The notes under the pieces: generated by a model
Databases searched by the model: none
Told to the model about the DNA's origin: nothing
Seen by the model: the letters and a program-made list of their open reading frames with translations, nothing else
Shown here: piece after piece, positions 16,876 through 24,404 of the stretch
Layout of the letters: every line of letters begins with the position of its first letter
Numbering within the stretch: position 1 is the first letter of the stretch
Made by a program: the position numbers and the translations under genes
NCBI RefSeq assembly: GCF_001427665.1
Contig: NZ_LMHC01000021.1
Location: 337,934 to 401,933 of the forward strand
Length of the DNA: 64,000 bases
From: Caulobacter sp. Root655
GTDB taxonomy: Bacteria; Pseudomonadota; Alphaproteobacteria; Caulobacterales; Caulobacteraceae
Reading direction: 5' to 3'

Positions 16876-17616
16876 TCAGATCATGGCCATGCCGCCGTTG
16901 ACGTGCAAGGTCTGACCCGTGACGTAGCCGCCCTGGTCGCTGGCCAGGTAAACGCACGCCGCGGCGATATCGCTGCCCTCGCCCAGCCGGCCGGCGGGGA
17001 TGGTCGCCAGGATGCCGGCCTTCTGCTGCTCGTTGAGGGCGTCGGTCATCGGGCTGGCGATGAAGCCGGGGGCCACGCAGTTGACGGTGACGTTGCGGCT
17101 GGCCAGTTCCTGGGCCAGGGCCTTGGAAAAACCGATCATGCCGGCCTTGGAGGCGGCGTAGTTGGTCTGGCCGGGATTGCCGGTGACGCCGACGATCGAG
17201 GTGATGCCGATGATCCGGCCCGAGCGACGCTTCATCATCCCCTTGGCGGCGGCCCGCGACAGGCGGAAATAGCCTTCCAGATTGACCTTGATCACGGTCT
17301 CCCAATCCTCATCCTTCATGCGGACGATCAGGCCGTCGCGGGTGATGCCGGCGTTGGCGATCACGATGTCCAGCGGCGCGCCGGCGGCTTCCTCGGCCTT
17401 GGCGACCAGGCCGTCGACCTGGGCGGCGTCGGAGAGATTCGCGGCCACGAACGAGACGCGCTCGCCAAATTGGGCGGCCAGCTCGGCCAGGGCCGATTCG
17501 CGGGTGCCGGACAGCACCACATGGGCGCCCTGCCCGTGCAGCGCCTTGGCGATGGCCCCGCCGATGCCGCCCGTGGCGCCGGTGACGAGGGCGGTCTTGC
17601 CGGTGAGATCGAACAT
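16876..17616 (-). CDS. fabG: 3-oxoacyl-ACP reductase
   Basis: A 246-aa short-chain dehydrogenase that reduces 3-oxoacyl-ACP with NADPH. The Rossmann glycine motif TGATGGIGGAIAKAL (about residues 12-26), the NAG strand (VIANAGITRDG), catalytic Ser in GITSIVGVTGN and the Y-x-x-x-K pair in NYAASKAGMIGFSK are all present. The C-terminus ends GQTLHVNGGMAMI, as in FabG. It is downstream of fabD with an 87-bp gap that contains half of a genomic repeat hairpin. Confidence 0.95.
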   Translation of the reverse strand: MFDLTGKTALVTGATGGIGGAIAKALHGQGAHVVLSGTRESALAELAAQFGERVSFVAANLSDAAQVDGLVAKAEEAAGAPLDIVIANAGITRDGLIVRMKDEDWETVIKVNLEGYFRLSRAAAKGMMKRRSGRIIGITSIVGVTGNPGQTNYAASKAGMIGFSKALAQELASRNVTVNCVAPGFIASPMTDALNEQQKAGILATIPAGRLGEGSDIAAACVYLASDQGGYVTGQTLHVNGGMAMI

Positions 17617-17673
17617 TTGCAGGTCCCTTCTCCGCCCGTTCCGGAGCCGGAAATCGAGGCGGCGATTCAGCTT

Positions 17674-17701
17674 GGGTCCCGGCTTTCGCCGGGATGAGCG
17701 G
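17674..17701. repeat. Short hairpin of the CCCGGCTTTCGCCGGGATGAG family
   Basis: GGTCCCGGCTTTCGCCGGGA followed by TGAGCGGG lies between fabD and fabG. The same hairpin core and ATGAGCGG flank form the right end of the larger element at 34795-34897. This looks like a single-hairpin relic or a minimal member of that family. Confidence 0.65.
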
Positions 17702-17703
17702 GT

Positions 17704-18648
17704 TTAAACGGTCTTGGCGAAGGCTTCGAGATCGGCCGGGCTGTTCAGCGGAACGGCTTCGGCGTCCGGGGCGATCCGCTTGGCCATGCCCGACAGCACC
17801 TTGCCGGCGCCGGCTTCGGCGAAGCGGGTGACGCCACCCTCGGTCGCCAGCCAGGTCATGCTCTCGCGCCAGCGCACGCGGCCGGTGACCTGCTCGACCA
17901 GCAGTCGGCGAATGACGTCGGGGTCGTGAACCGGCGAGGCGGTGACATTGGCCACCAGCGGGGCGCGCGGGGCGATGATGGTGGTGCGGGCCAGGGCCTC
18001 CTCCATCTCGTCGGCGGCCGGCTGCATCAGCGGGCAGTGGAACGGGGCCGAGACGTTCAGCGGGATGGCCCGCGCGCCCAGTTCCTTGGCCTTCTCGATG
18101 GCCTTGTCGACGGCGGCCTTGTCACCAGAGATCACCACATTGCCGTTGTTGTTGTCGTTGGCCACGACGCAGACGCCAACCTCCGAACCGGCGGCGGCGG
18201 CGGCCTCGGCCAGGGCCAGGTCGGTCTTGGGGCCGATCAGCGAGGCCATCGCCCCCTCGCCCACCGGCACGGCGCGCTGCATGGCCTGGCCGCGCAGCTT
18301 CAGCAGGCGGGCGGTGTCGGCCAGGGTGATCGCGCCGGCGGCGGCCAGGGCGCTGTACTCGCCCAGCGAGTGGCCGGCCACGAAGGCGGCCCGGTCGATA
18401 CCGACGCCGAATTCCTTTTCCAAGGTCCGCGACACCGCCAGGCTGACCGCCATCAGGGCCGGCTGGGCGTTCTCGGTCAGGGTCAGGTCGCCCTCGGGGC
18501 CCTCGACCATCAGCTTGAACAGCTTCTGGCCCAGGGCGTCGTCGACCTCCTGGAAGACCTCGCGGGCCGCGGCGAACGCCTGGGCGAGATCGGCGCCCAT
18601 GCCGACCGTCTGGCTGCCCTGGCCCGGGAAAATGAAAGCGATGCTCAT
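17704..18648 (-). CDS. fabD: Malonyl-CoA:ACP transacylase
   Basis: A 314-aa enzyme that loads malonyl groups onto ACP. FIFPGQGSQTVGMG at the N-terminus, the nucleophile Ser in VAGHSLGEYSAL (GHSLG), the Arg-containing RLLKLRGQAMQ and the catalytic His in SAPFHCPLMQPA are canonical. It is first of the fabD-fabG-acpP-fabF minus-strand series. A good upstream GAGCTTCATG context supports the start. Confidence 0.95.
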   Translation of the reverse strand: MSIAFIFPGQGSQTVGMGADLAQAFAAAREVFQEVDDALGQKLFKLMVEGPEGDLTLTENAQPALMAVSLAVSRTLEKEFGVGIDRAAFVAGHSLGEYSALAAAGAITLADTARLLKLRGQAMQRAVPVGEGAMASLIGPKTDLALAEAAAAAGSEVGVCVVANDNNNGNVVISGDKAAVDKAIEKAKELGARAIPLNVSAPFHCPLMQPAADEMEEALARTTIIAPRAPLVANVTASPVHDPDVIRRLLVEQVTGRVRWRESMTWLATEGGVTRFAEAGAGKVLSGMAKRIAPDAEAVPLNSPADLEAFAKTV

Positions 18649-18729
18649 GAAGCTCGCGCCTCTTTCTATAGATTCAGGCGCGGAGGGTTAGGCCATCGAA
18701 CGCGGGGCGGCAAGTCAGCCCAGCCCAAG

Positions 18730-19209
18730 TCACCCCAGCCAAGGCCCGCCCGGCGGACCCCAGCCCCAGACCGGCATCGGCGGGTCGTCGGTCGGCGCGG
18801 CCACGCCCTCGGCGGAGTTGATCACCGCCAGGCGCGTGCCCCACTCCAGGTAGCCCACGAAGGCGGCGCGGAACTCCGGGTCGGCGGGCAAGCCCACGGC
18901 GTCGGCGGTGTCGAGCATCAGAGCCACCCAGGCCCGGCGCTGGGCTTCGGTCAGGTGACGGCCCAGATGATGGCCGATCATCGCGGCGTGACCGCCGCCG
19001 GCCTGGGTATAGGCCTTGGGCCCGCCGAACACCTCGGTGACGAAGGCCGCCACGTGCTCTGCGTGTCGAGGGTTCATGCCGGCGAACACCGGAGCCAGGA
19101 CCGGATCGTTCGGCACGGCGGCGTAGAAGGCCTCGAACAGCGCCCGGAAACGCTCGGGCCCGCCCGCCCAGGCCGCCAGGGTGGGAACTTCCGTCTCGCC
19201 AAGCGCCAT
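18730..19209 (-). CDS. Group II truncated haemoglobin
   Basis: A 159-aa 2-on-2 globin. The pattern FYAAVPNDPVLAPVFAGMNPRHAEHVAAFVTEVFGGP followed by MIGHHLGRHLTEAQRRAWV (with the proximal His region) and LEWGTRLAVINS matches the bacterial truncated globin group II. The terminal VWGWGPPGGPWLG tail is a feature often seen in that group. A role in O2/NO handling or redox protection is inferred. It is divergent from a secreted peroxiredoxin, which hints at a shared oxidative or nitrosative stress function. Confidence 0.85.
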   Translation of the reverse strand: MALGETEVPTLAAWAGGPERFRALFEAFYAAVPNDPVLAPVFAGMNPRHAEHVAAFVTEVFGGPKAYTQAGGGHAAMIGHHLGRHLTEAQRRAWVALMLDTADAVGLPADPEFRAAFVGYLEWGTRLAVINSAEGVAAPTDDPPMPVWGWGPPGGPWLG

Positions 19210-19338
19210 CGAGCGCCTCCCCTCGTCGTTCTTGTCGTCGCCAAAGACGTAGCCGCGCAGGATGCCGTTTGGAAGGCGGGAGAATGGGGTTATTCAAGCG
19301 GAGCGGCGTGGCCGCGCCTCTTCCGCTGGAGCCTTCCC

Positions 19339-19884
19339 ATGCAACGCCTGCTTACCGGTCTCGCCCCCACGCTCGCCCTTTGCGCGGCCCTGGTCGCCGC
19401 CTCCCCCGCCCTGGCCGCCCTCAAGGTCGGCGACAAGGCCCCCGATTTCACCGCCCCCGCCGCCCTGGCCGGCAAGGACTTCAACTTCACCCTGTCCAAG
19501 GCGCTGAAGAAGGGCCCCGTGGTGCTCTACTTCTTCCCGGCCGCCTACACCTCGGGCTGCACGGCCGAGGCCCACGAGTTCGCCGAGGCGACGCCCGAGT
19601 TCGAGAAACTGGGCGCCACAGTGATCGGCGTCACCGCCGGCAATGTCGACAAGATCAAGGACTTCTCCAAGGAGCATTGCCGCGACAAGTTCGCGGTGGC
19701 CGCCGCCCCGGCCGGCCTGGTCAAGACCTATGACGTCGCCCTGCCGATGCCGGGCGGCTGGTCCAACCGCACCTCCTACGTGATCGCCCCCAACGGCAAG
19801 ATCCTGATGGCCTACACCGACGGCAATTTCGCCGGCCACGTCAGCAAGACGATGGACGCGGTGAAGGCCTACAAGGCCAAGTAG
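19339..19884 (+). CDS. Secreted peroxiredoxin (AhpC/TSA, BCP-like)
   Basis: A 181-aa protein with a signal peptide (cleavage after ASPALA, residue 26) and a thioredoxin-fold peroxiredoxin domain. The peroxidatic cysteine is Cys74 in YFFPAAYTSGCTAE. A second Cys in KEHCRDKF may be the resolving residue. The start is set by CTGGAG 8 bp upstream and by the signal peptide; a much longer in-frame ORF to 17926 is antisense to other genes. It is predicted to detoxify peroxides in the periplasm. Confidence 0.88.
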   Translation: MQRLLTGLAPTLALCAALVAASPALAALKVGDKAPDFTAPAALAGKDFNFTLSKALKKGPVVLYFFPAAYTSGCTAEAHEFAEATPEFEKLGATVIGVTAGNVDKIKDFSKEHCRDKFAVAAAPAGLVKTYDVALPMPGGWSNRTSYVIAPNGKILMAYTDGNFAGHVSKTMDAVKAYKAK

Positions 19885-19973
19885 AGGGTCCGTAACGGAT
19901 TTCGGCCAACCTCTTTCGAAATCGGCGCGCGACAGGGGCTTCGGCCGGGCCGTCGCGCGCCTAGGATCGCGGC

Positions 19974-21095
19974 ATGGTCGATCTGGTCCTTCTCGAAACC
20001 CTCGCGCGCGGCGTCGCCGTCGGCGGCTTCGGCGTCACTGGCCTGGCCCTGGTGATGGACCGCCGGCCGACGCCGGTGCGCTGGGTCGGCGGGCTGTTCT
20101 TCGCCTGCGCCATCGCCCATGTGATCGACGGCTTCAGGCTGGACGGCTCGGCCCACGCCACACCGGTGATCTGGGCGATGTCGGTGGCGACCACCGGCCT
20201 GTTCTGGACCCTGGCCTACGCCCTGTTCGCCGACGAGCGGCGCTTCTCGCCCCACCGTCTGTGGCCGGCGGCCGGGTTGGTGGTGTTGTGGGCGCTGGCC
20301 CGGTTCATGCCGGAGGCGATCTGTCGGCCCTTCTGGCTGGTCTTCAACCTGGCTTCGGTGGGTCTGGTGCTGCACGCCCTGCTGGTGATCTGGCGTGGCT
20401 GGCGCGGCGACCTCGTGGTCCAGCGCCGCCGGCTGCGCGGACCGGTGATGATCGCCGCCGCCGGCTACATCCTGTTGCTGAGCGCCCAGGACGTGGCGTG
20501 GGCGACGGGCCTGCCCTGGGTCTACGCCTCCGGCCTGTTGCAAGCCGGCGCGCTGGCCGGCCTGGCCGTCGCCGGAGCCGCGGCCCTGCTTCGCGCCGAG
20601 CCCCTGCTGGTCGAGGCGCCGATCGCGGCCGGTGGATGCGCGCCTCCGGCCCCCGCGCCCGCCCTGGACCTCGCGCCCGCCGACCGCCTCGTCCTGGCCC
20701 GATTGCAAACCGCCATGGACGAAAACGAGGTCTGGCGCGGCGAGGACCTGTCGATCGCGGCCCTGGCGGCCCTGGTCGGCGCGCCCGAGCACCGTCTGCG
20801 CCGGCTGATCAACGGCGTCCTGGGTCATCGCAACTTCGCCGACTACGTCAATGGCCGTCGCATCGAGGCGGCCAAGACGGCCCTCGCCGATCCCGACCTG
20901 GCCCTGAAGTCGGTCTCGACGATCGCCTATGACCTGGGCTTCGCCTCGCTGGGTCCTTTCAACCGCGCCTTCCGCGCCGCGACCGGCGTCACCCCGTCGG
21001 CCTGGCGATCAGCCAGGACACCCGCCTCGACGTCACCCCATCTGCGGCTGATCGAAACCGCCGTTCCCGCGCCGAAAGCCGACAAATCCGTCTGA
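19974..21095 (+). CDS. AraC-family regulator with N-terminal membrane domain
   Basis: A 373-aa protein. About six to seven hydrophobic segments fill residues 1-205 (from VDLVLLETLARGVAVGGF to LAGLAVAGAAALL). A C-terminal AraC-type double helix-turn-helix follows (about 255-350: DLSIAALAALVGAPEHRLRR, then VSTIAYDLGFASLGPFNRAF and GVTPSAWR). It probably senses a membrane or lipid-derived cue and regulates the next gene, a sterol-desaturase-family enzyme 72 bp downstream. The ligand is unknown. Confidence 0.88.
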   Translation: MVDLVLLETLARGVAVGGFGVTGLALVMDRRPTPVRWVGGLFFACAIAHVIDGFRLDGSAHATPVIWAMSVATTGLFWTLAYALFADERRFSPHRLWPAAGLVVLWALARFMPEAICRPFWLVFNLASVGLVLHALLVIWRGWRGDLVVQRRRLRGPVMIAAAGYILLLSAQDVAWATGLPWVYASGLLQAGALAGLAVAGAAALLRAEPLLVEAPIAAGGCAPPAPAPALDLAPADRLVLARLQTAMDENEVWRGEDLSIAALAALVGAPEHRLRRLINGVLGHRNFADYVNGRRIEAAKTALADPDLALKSVSTIAYDLGFASLGPFNRAFRAATGVTPSAWRSARTPASTSPHLRLIETAVPAPKADKSV

Positions 21096-21167
21096 TTTCG
21101 CGATCGGCGCGACGACGCCTCGCCCCGCGCCCCTCCTTGGACCGTCATCCATCCGAGGAAATTCCCA

Positions 21168-21995
21168 ATGCCGTCGTTCCTTGCCCCCTTCGCCGAGAGC
21201 TGGTTGCGCTCCACCCTGACGGACGTCACCCGGTACGTGATCTTCGCGGTCGGCGTCTGGCTGGTCCTGTGGGTCGTCCTGGCGATCCCGCTCGCCAGCC
21301 GCAAGATCCGCGACAGCGCTCCGCCCGCGCGGCAGCTGATGATCGAATTCGCCTGCTCGATCCGCTCGATCATGATCTTCTCGACGGTCGGCCTGCTGAC
21401 CTTCGGCCTGTTCCACGCCGGCCTGATGCCGGGCCCCTACATCGCCCGGAGCCTGGGGCCGGTCTGGTTCTGGACCAGCCTGGTCCTGATGATCGTCGCC
21501 CACGACGCCTGGTTCTACTGGACCCACCGGCTGATCCACGACCGTCGGCTGTTTCGCGCCTTCCATCGGCGTCATCACCGGTCGAACAATCCCTCGCCGT
21601 TCACCGCCTACAGCTTCGACCTCGGCGAGGCGGCGATCAACGCGCTGTTCGTACCGCTGTGGATGATGCTCGTGCCGACCCAATGGCCGGTCGCGGGACT
21701 GTTCATGCTGCATCAGATCGTGCGCAACACCCTGGGCCACAGCGGCTACGAGCTGTTCCCCGCCCGGCGCGACGGGCGGCCGCTGTTGCCCTGGCTGACC
21801 ACGGTGACCCACCACGACCTGCACCACGCCCAGGCCGGCTGGAACTACGGCCTCTATTTCACCTGGTGGGACAAGATGATGGGCACCGAGAACCCGGACT
21901 ATCTGAAGCGCTTCGCGGCGGCGGTGCGTCCTTCGAGGCTCGGCTCCGCCTCGCACCTCAGGATGAGGGAGTCAGCAAAACGCTCCTCATCCTGA
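21168..21995 (+). CDS. Sterol desaturase / fatty acid hydroxylase family protein
   Basis: A 275-aa integral membrane di-iron enzyme. Four or so membrane helices surround the His clusters HRLIH, HRRHHRS and HHDLHHA expected for metal binding in this superfamily, with WFYWTHRLIHD and NYGLYFTWWDKMMGT as typical context. The substrate is not predictable. The conserved domain ends near NPDYLKRF; the last ~24 residues (from AVRPSRLGSASHL) are encoded by the intergenic repeat at 21924-22027. It follows an AraC-type regulator. Confidence 0.88.
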   Translation: MPSFLAPFAESWLRSTLTDVTRYVIFAVGVWLVLWVVLAIPLASRKIRDSAPPARQLMIEFACSIRSIMIFSTVGLLTFGLFHAGLMPGPYIARSLGPVWFWTSLVLMIVAHDAWFYWTHRLIHDRRLFRAFHRRHHRSNNPSPFTAYSFDLGEAAINALFVPLWMMLVPTQWPVAGLFMLHQIVRNTLGHSGYELFPARRDGRPLLPWLTTVTHHDLHHAQAGWNYGLYFTWWDKMMGTENPDYLKRFAAAVRPSRLGSASHLRMRESAKRSSS

Positions 21996-22027
21996 GGCGC
22001 CCGCGTAGCGGGCCTCGAAGGACGCAC
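21924..22027. repeat. GTGCGTCCTTCGA inverted-repeat element, copy 1
   Basis: A 104-bp element bounded by GTGCGTCC and GGACGCAC. It has an outer TCCTTCGAGG/CCTCGAAGGA arm, CTCAGGATGAG opposed by CTCATCCTGAG, and an apical CCCGCGTAGCGGG hairpin. It is homologous to the copy at 29809-29914, where the apical hairpin sequence differs but still pairs. The left half overlaps the 3' end of the sterol-desaturase-family gene. Confidence 0.9.
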
Positions 22028-22040
22028 TGAGCGAGCGGAA

Positions 22041-22688
22041 CTACCAGGTCGTCCGGACCAGCTTGACCATCAGGCGACCGTCCTGGATCCGCTCGTCGGC
22101 GGTGCGCAGGCTGACGGTGAACTCGGCGGGAATGTCGAAGGGTCGGGTCAGGCTGACGTCGAAGCCCTCCTCGCCCGTCGTGCCGCCGCCCAAGGCGATC
22201 GATCCGACCTGGCGTCCGTCCAGGGTCAGCGCCGAACGCAGGTTGGCGCGGGTCACGGGCGCGGCGCGCTTGGTCACATCGACGGGCGCCACGGCGTTCA
22301 TGTCCACCGAGACGCTGACATAGTTGGTCCGGGGCATGAAGCCGAAGCCGAACAGTCGTGACATCGACGAACGCACACCGGCCTCGCGCTGGTTCCAGGA
22401 TGCGCCGAGGGCCAGCGCGCGGGGGCTGGGTCCCTGTTCCGTCTTGGCCGCCAGGTCGAGGTTGAAGTCGTAGGTCGGGCTGTCCAGATTGCCGGCCACC
22501 TTGGCGACGAAGGTGGCCTTTTCCCCGTCGGTGGACAGGTCCAGTGGCAGGGCCGCGGAATAGCCTTGGAAACGGCCGTCATTGCCCCAGACCGACAGGT
22601 CCGGCTTGCGCACGATGTCGCCGGCCAGCGCCGGCCCGGCCATGATGACCACGACCGCAGCGATCAAGGATGACGTTCGTAGCCCCAT
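22041..22688 (-). CDS. Secreted protein of unknown function, 215 aa
   Basis: The N-terminal signal peptide (SSLIAAVVVIMAGPALAGD, cleavage near residue 22) indicates export to the periplasm. The mature part is rich in beta-strand-like alternation (YDFNLDLAAKTEQG, RANLRSALTLDGRQVGSIALGG, FTVSLRTADERI) and has no cysteines. I do not recognise the family. It is convergent with the sterol-desaturase-family gene across the repeat and divergent from rpsF. Confidence 0.75.
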   Translation of the reverse strand: MGLRTSSLIAAVVVIMAGPALAGDIVRKPDLSVWGNDGRFQGYSAALPLDLSTDGEKATFVAKVAGNLDSPTYDFNLDLAAKTEQGPSPRALALGASWNQREAGVRSSMSRLFGFGFMPRTNYVSVSVDMNAVAPVDVTKRAAPVTRANLRSALTLDGRQVGSIALGGGTTGEEGFDVSLTRPFDIPAEFTVSLRTADERIQDGRLMVKLVRTTW

Positions 22689-22791
22689 GTTCGCCCGATA
22701 GCATGACCCGGCGTCAAGCCAAAGAGGCCAAGCGTCGCATTTGTATGATATCGCCGTGACCGCCGCAGGATCAGGCGCCCGCAGGGTTTCC

Positions 22792-22820
22792 TTGCCTTGC
22801 CGCGCCCTTTCGGCTATTAG
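22792..22820 (+). promoter_or_regulatory. Candidate promoter of the rpsF-rpsR-rplI operon
   Basis: TTGCCT (22792-22797), a 17-bp spacer and TATTAG (22815-22820). The broader GCTATTAG box also resembles the Caulobacter housekeeping -10 (GCTANAWC type). This would give a leader of about 130 nt before the rpsF ATG. In the leader a CGACGG/CCGTCG hairpin (about 22902-22920) lies close to the ribosome-binding site and might take part in ribosomal-protein feedback; that part is speculative. Confidence 0.5.
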
Positions 22821-22955
22821 CGCGCCCTCTCACGGATGGCGGTCTTGCACGCAGCCCCACGGGGTCGGGATTTCCCGCTCGGCATGCAGGATCCATCGTG
22901 GTCGACGGACTTCCGCCGTCGCTCACGCCGCCTTCCAAGCCGGAAGAAGGAAAAC

Positions 22956-23336
22956 ATGGCGTTCTACGAACACGTGGTCATCGCGCGGCAGGACATCTCG
23001 CCGCAACAGGCCGAAGCTCTGAATGAGCAACTCAAGGCCCTCCTGGAAGAAAATGGCGGTCATATCGCCAAGATCGAATACTGGGGCCTGCGTAACCTCA
23101 CCTATCGCATCAAGAAGAACCGCAAGGGCCACTACTCCCTGCTCGCCATCGACGCTCCGGCCCCGGCCGTGAAGGAGATGGAACGTCAGCTGCTGATCAA
23201 TGAAGACGTGCTGCGCTTCATGACCATCCGCGTCGAAGAGCTGGACCTGGAACTGTCGCCGGTTCTGGCCCGTCGCGACCGCGAACGTGGCGAGCGCTCC
23301 GAGCGCCCGCGCGAAGACTTCGCGCCGGCCGCGTAA
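22956..23336 (+). CDS. rpsF: 30S ribosomal protein bS6
   Basis: A 126-aa small-subunit protein that binds the central domain of 16S rRNA together with bS18. [20 protein letters not shown] and the [25 protein letters not shown] segment are diagnostic. The C-terminal tail [20 protein letters not shown] is the charged extension seen in alphaproteobacterial bS6. The start is fixed by GGAAGAAGGAAAAC before the ATG; a longer in-frame ORF start is rejected. Confidence 0.97.
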   Translation: MAFYEHVVIARQDISPQQAEALNEQLKALLEENGGHIAKIEYWGLRNLTYRIKKNRKGHYSLLAIDAPAPAVKEMERQLLINEDVLRFMTIRVEELDLELSPVLARRDRERGERSERPREDFAPAA

Positions 23337-23351
23337 GGGAGAAGAGAGATC

Positions 23352-23630
23352 ATGACCGATACCACTGCTCCCGAAGCCCCCGCTGGCGCCCCCGCCGGCG
23401 CCGGCGCTCGCCGCCCGTTCTTCCGCCGCCGCAAGGTGTGCCCGTTCTCCGGCGCCAACGCCCCGAAGATCGACTACAAGGACGTCAAGCTCCTGCAACG
23501 CTACGTTTCCGAGCGCGGCAAGATCGTGCCGTCGCGCATCACCGCGGTGTCGGCCAAGAAGCAACGCGAACTGGCCAAGGCCATCAAGCGCGCCCGCTTC
23601 CTGGCTCTGCTCCCCTACGTCGTGAAGTAA
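23352..23630 (+). CDS. rpsR: 30S ribosomal protein bS18
   Basis: A 92-aa protein with the family core [39 protein letters not shown] and C-terminal [12 protein letters not shown]. The first ~28 residues are an Ala/Pro-rich extension ([21 protein letters not shown]). It lies 15 bp after rpsF, with GGGAGAAGAGAGATC as the ribosome-binding region. Confidence 0.97.
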   Translation: MTDTTAPEAPAGAPAGAGARRPFFRRRKVCPFSGANAPKIDYKDVKLLQRYVSERGKIVPSRITAVSAKKQRELAKAIKRARFLALLPYVVK

Positions 23631-23643
23631 GGGAGACACCACG

Positions 23644-24228
23644 ATGAAAGTTATCCTGCTCGAACGCGTCGAAGGCACCGGCGTCCTCGGCGACGTGGTC
23701 TCGGTGAAGGACGGCTTCGCCCGTAACTTCCTGCTGCCGCGTCACAAGGCTCTGCGCGCCAACTCGGCCAACCTGAAGTCCTTCGAAGTTCAGCGCGCTG
23801 AAATCGAAGCCCGCAACGTCAAGAACCGCGAAGCCGCCGGCAAGTCCGGTGAAGGCCTCGACGGCAAGCAGTACGTGATGATCCGTCAAGCCGGCGAAAG
23901 CGGCCAGCTGTACGGTTCGGTCGCGGGCCGCGACGTCGCCGACGCCATCAAGGCCGAAGGCGGCAAGGTCGATCGCTCGATGATCGTCCTCGACAAGCCG
24001 ATCAAGAACCTCGGCGTTCACGAAGTGAAGGTGAAGCTGCACGCTGAAGTGACCGTCACGGTCACGCTCAACATCGCGCGCAGCCAGGACGAAGCCGATC
24101 GCCAGGCGCGCGGCGAAAACGTCGTCGCCGCTCAGTTCGAAGAAGACCGCGCGGCCGAGGCCGAAGCGGCTTCGGACATGGCGGCCGGCGGCGCCGGTTC
24201 GTTCGAAGGCGACCACTACGAGTCCTAA
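23644..24228 (+). CDS. rplI: 50S ribosomal protein bL9
   Basis: A 194-aa large-subunit protein binding 23S rRNA at the base of the L1 stalk region. The N-terminal domain MKVILLERVEGTGVLGDVVSVKDGFARNFLLP is diagnostic. The long connecting helix and C-terminal domain (GQLYGSVAGRDVADAIKAEG) follow, then an acidic alphaproteobacterial tail (EEDRAAEAEAASDMAAGG). It is last in the rpsF operon, with a strong terminator 30 bp downstream. Confidence 0.97.
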   Translation: MKVILLERVEGTGVLGDVVSVKDGFARNFLLPRHKALRANSANLKSFEVQRAEIEARNVKNREAAGKSGEGLDGKQYVMIRQAGESGQLYGSVAGRDVADAIKAEGGKVDRSMIVLDKPIKNLGVHEVKVKLHAEVTVTVTLNIARSQDEADRQARGENVVAAQFEEDRAAEAEAASDMAAGGAGSFEGDHYES

Positions 24229-24256
24229 CGGCCTCGGGTCATCGACCGACCTCAAG

Positions 24257-24292
24257 GAAACGGCGCGGAGCAATCCGCGCCGTTTTTCTTTT
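24257..24292 (+). terminator. Rho-independent terminator of the rpsF-rpsR-rplI operon
   Basis: AAACGGCGCGGA pairs with TCCGCGCCGTTT around a GCAA tetraloop, followed by a TTTCTTTT run. It is the clearest intrinsic terminator in the window, directly after rplI. Confidence 0.9.
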
Positions 24293-24404
24293 GCCGCTTC
24301 GACACAATCGTCATTTACGATCGGTGCGAATACGCGCTTTCTACCCCTGTAACTCGCGTGTGAAGCGTAAATCGCGGCACGCAAGAACGAGGGGAATGGA
24401 AACC

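Noticed and set aside
22840-22955. Known bS6:bS18 leader RNA structure upstream of rpsF
   Set aside because: A CGACGG/CCGTCG hairpin is present, but I could not confirm the conserved bulge and spacing, so it is mentioned only in the promoter note.
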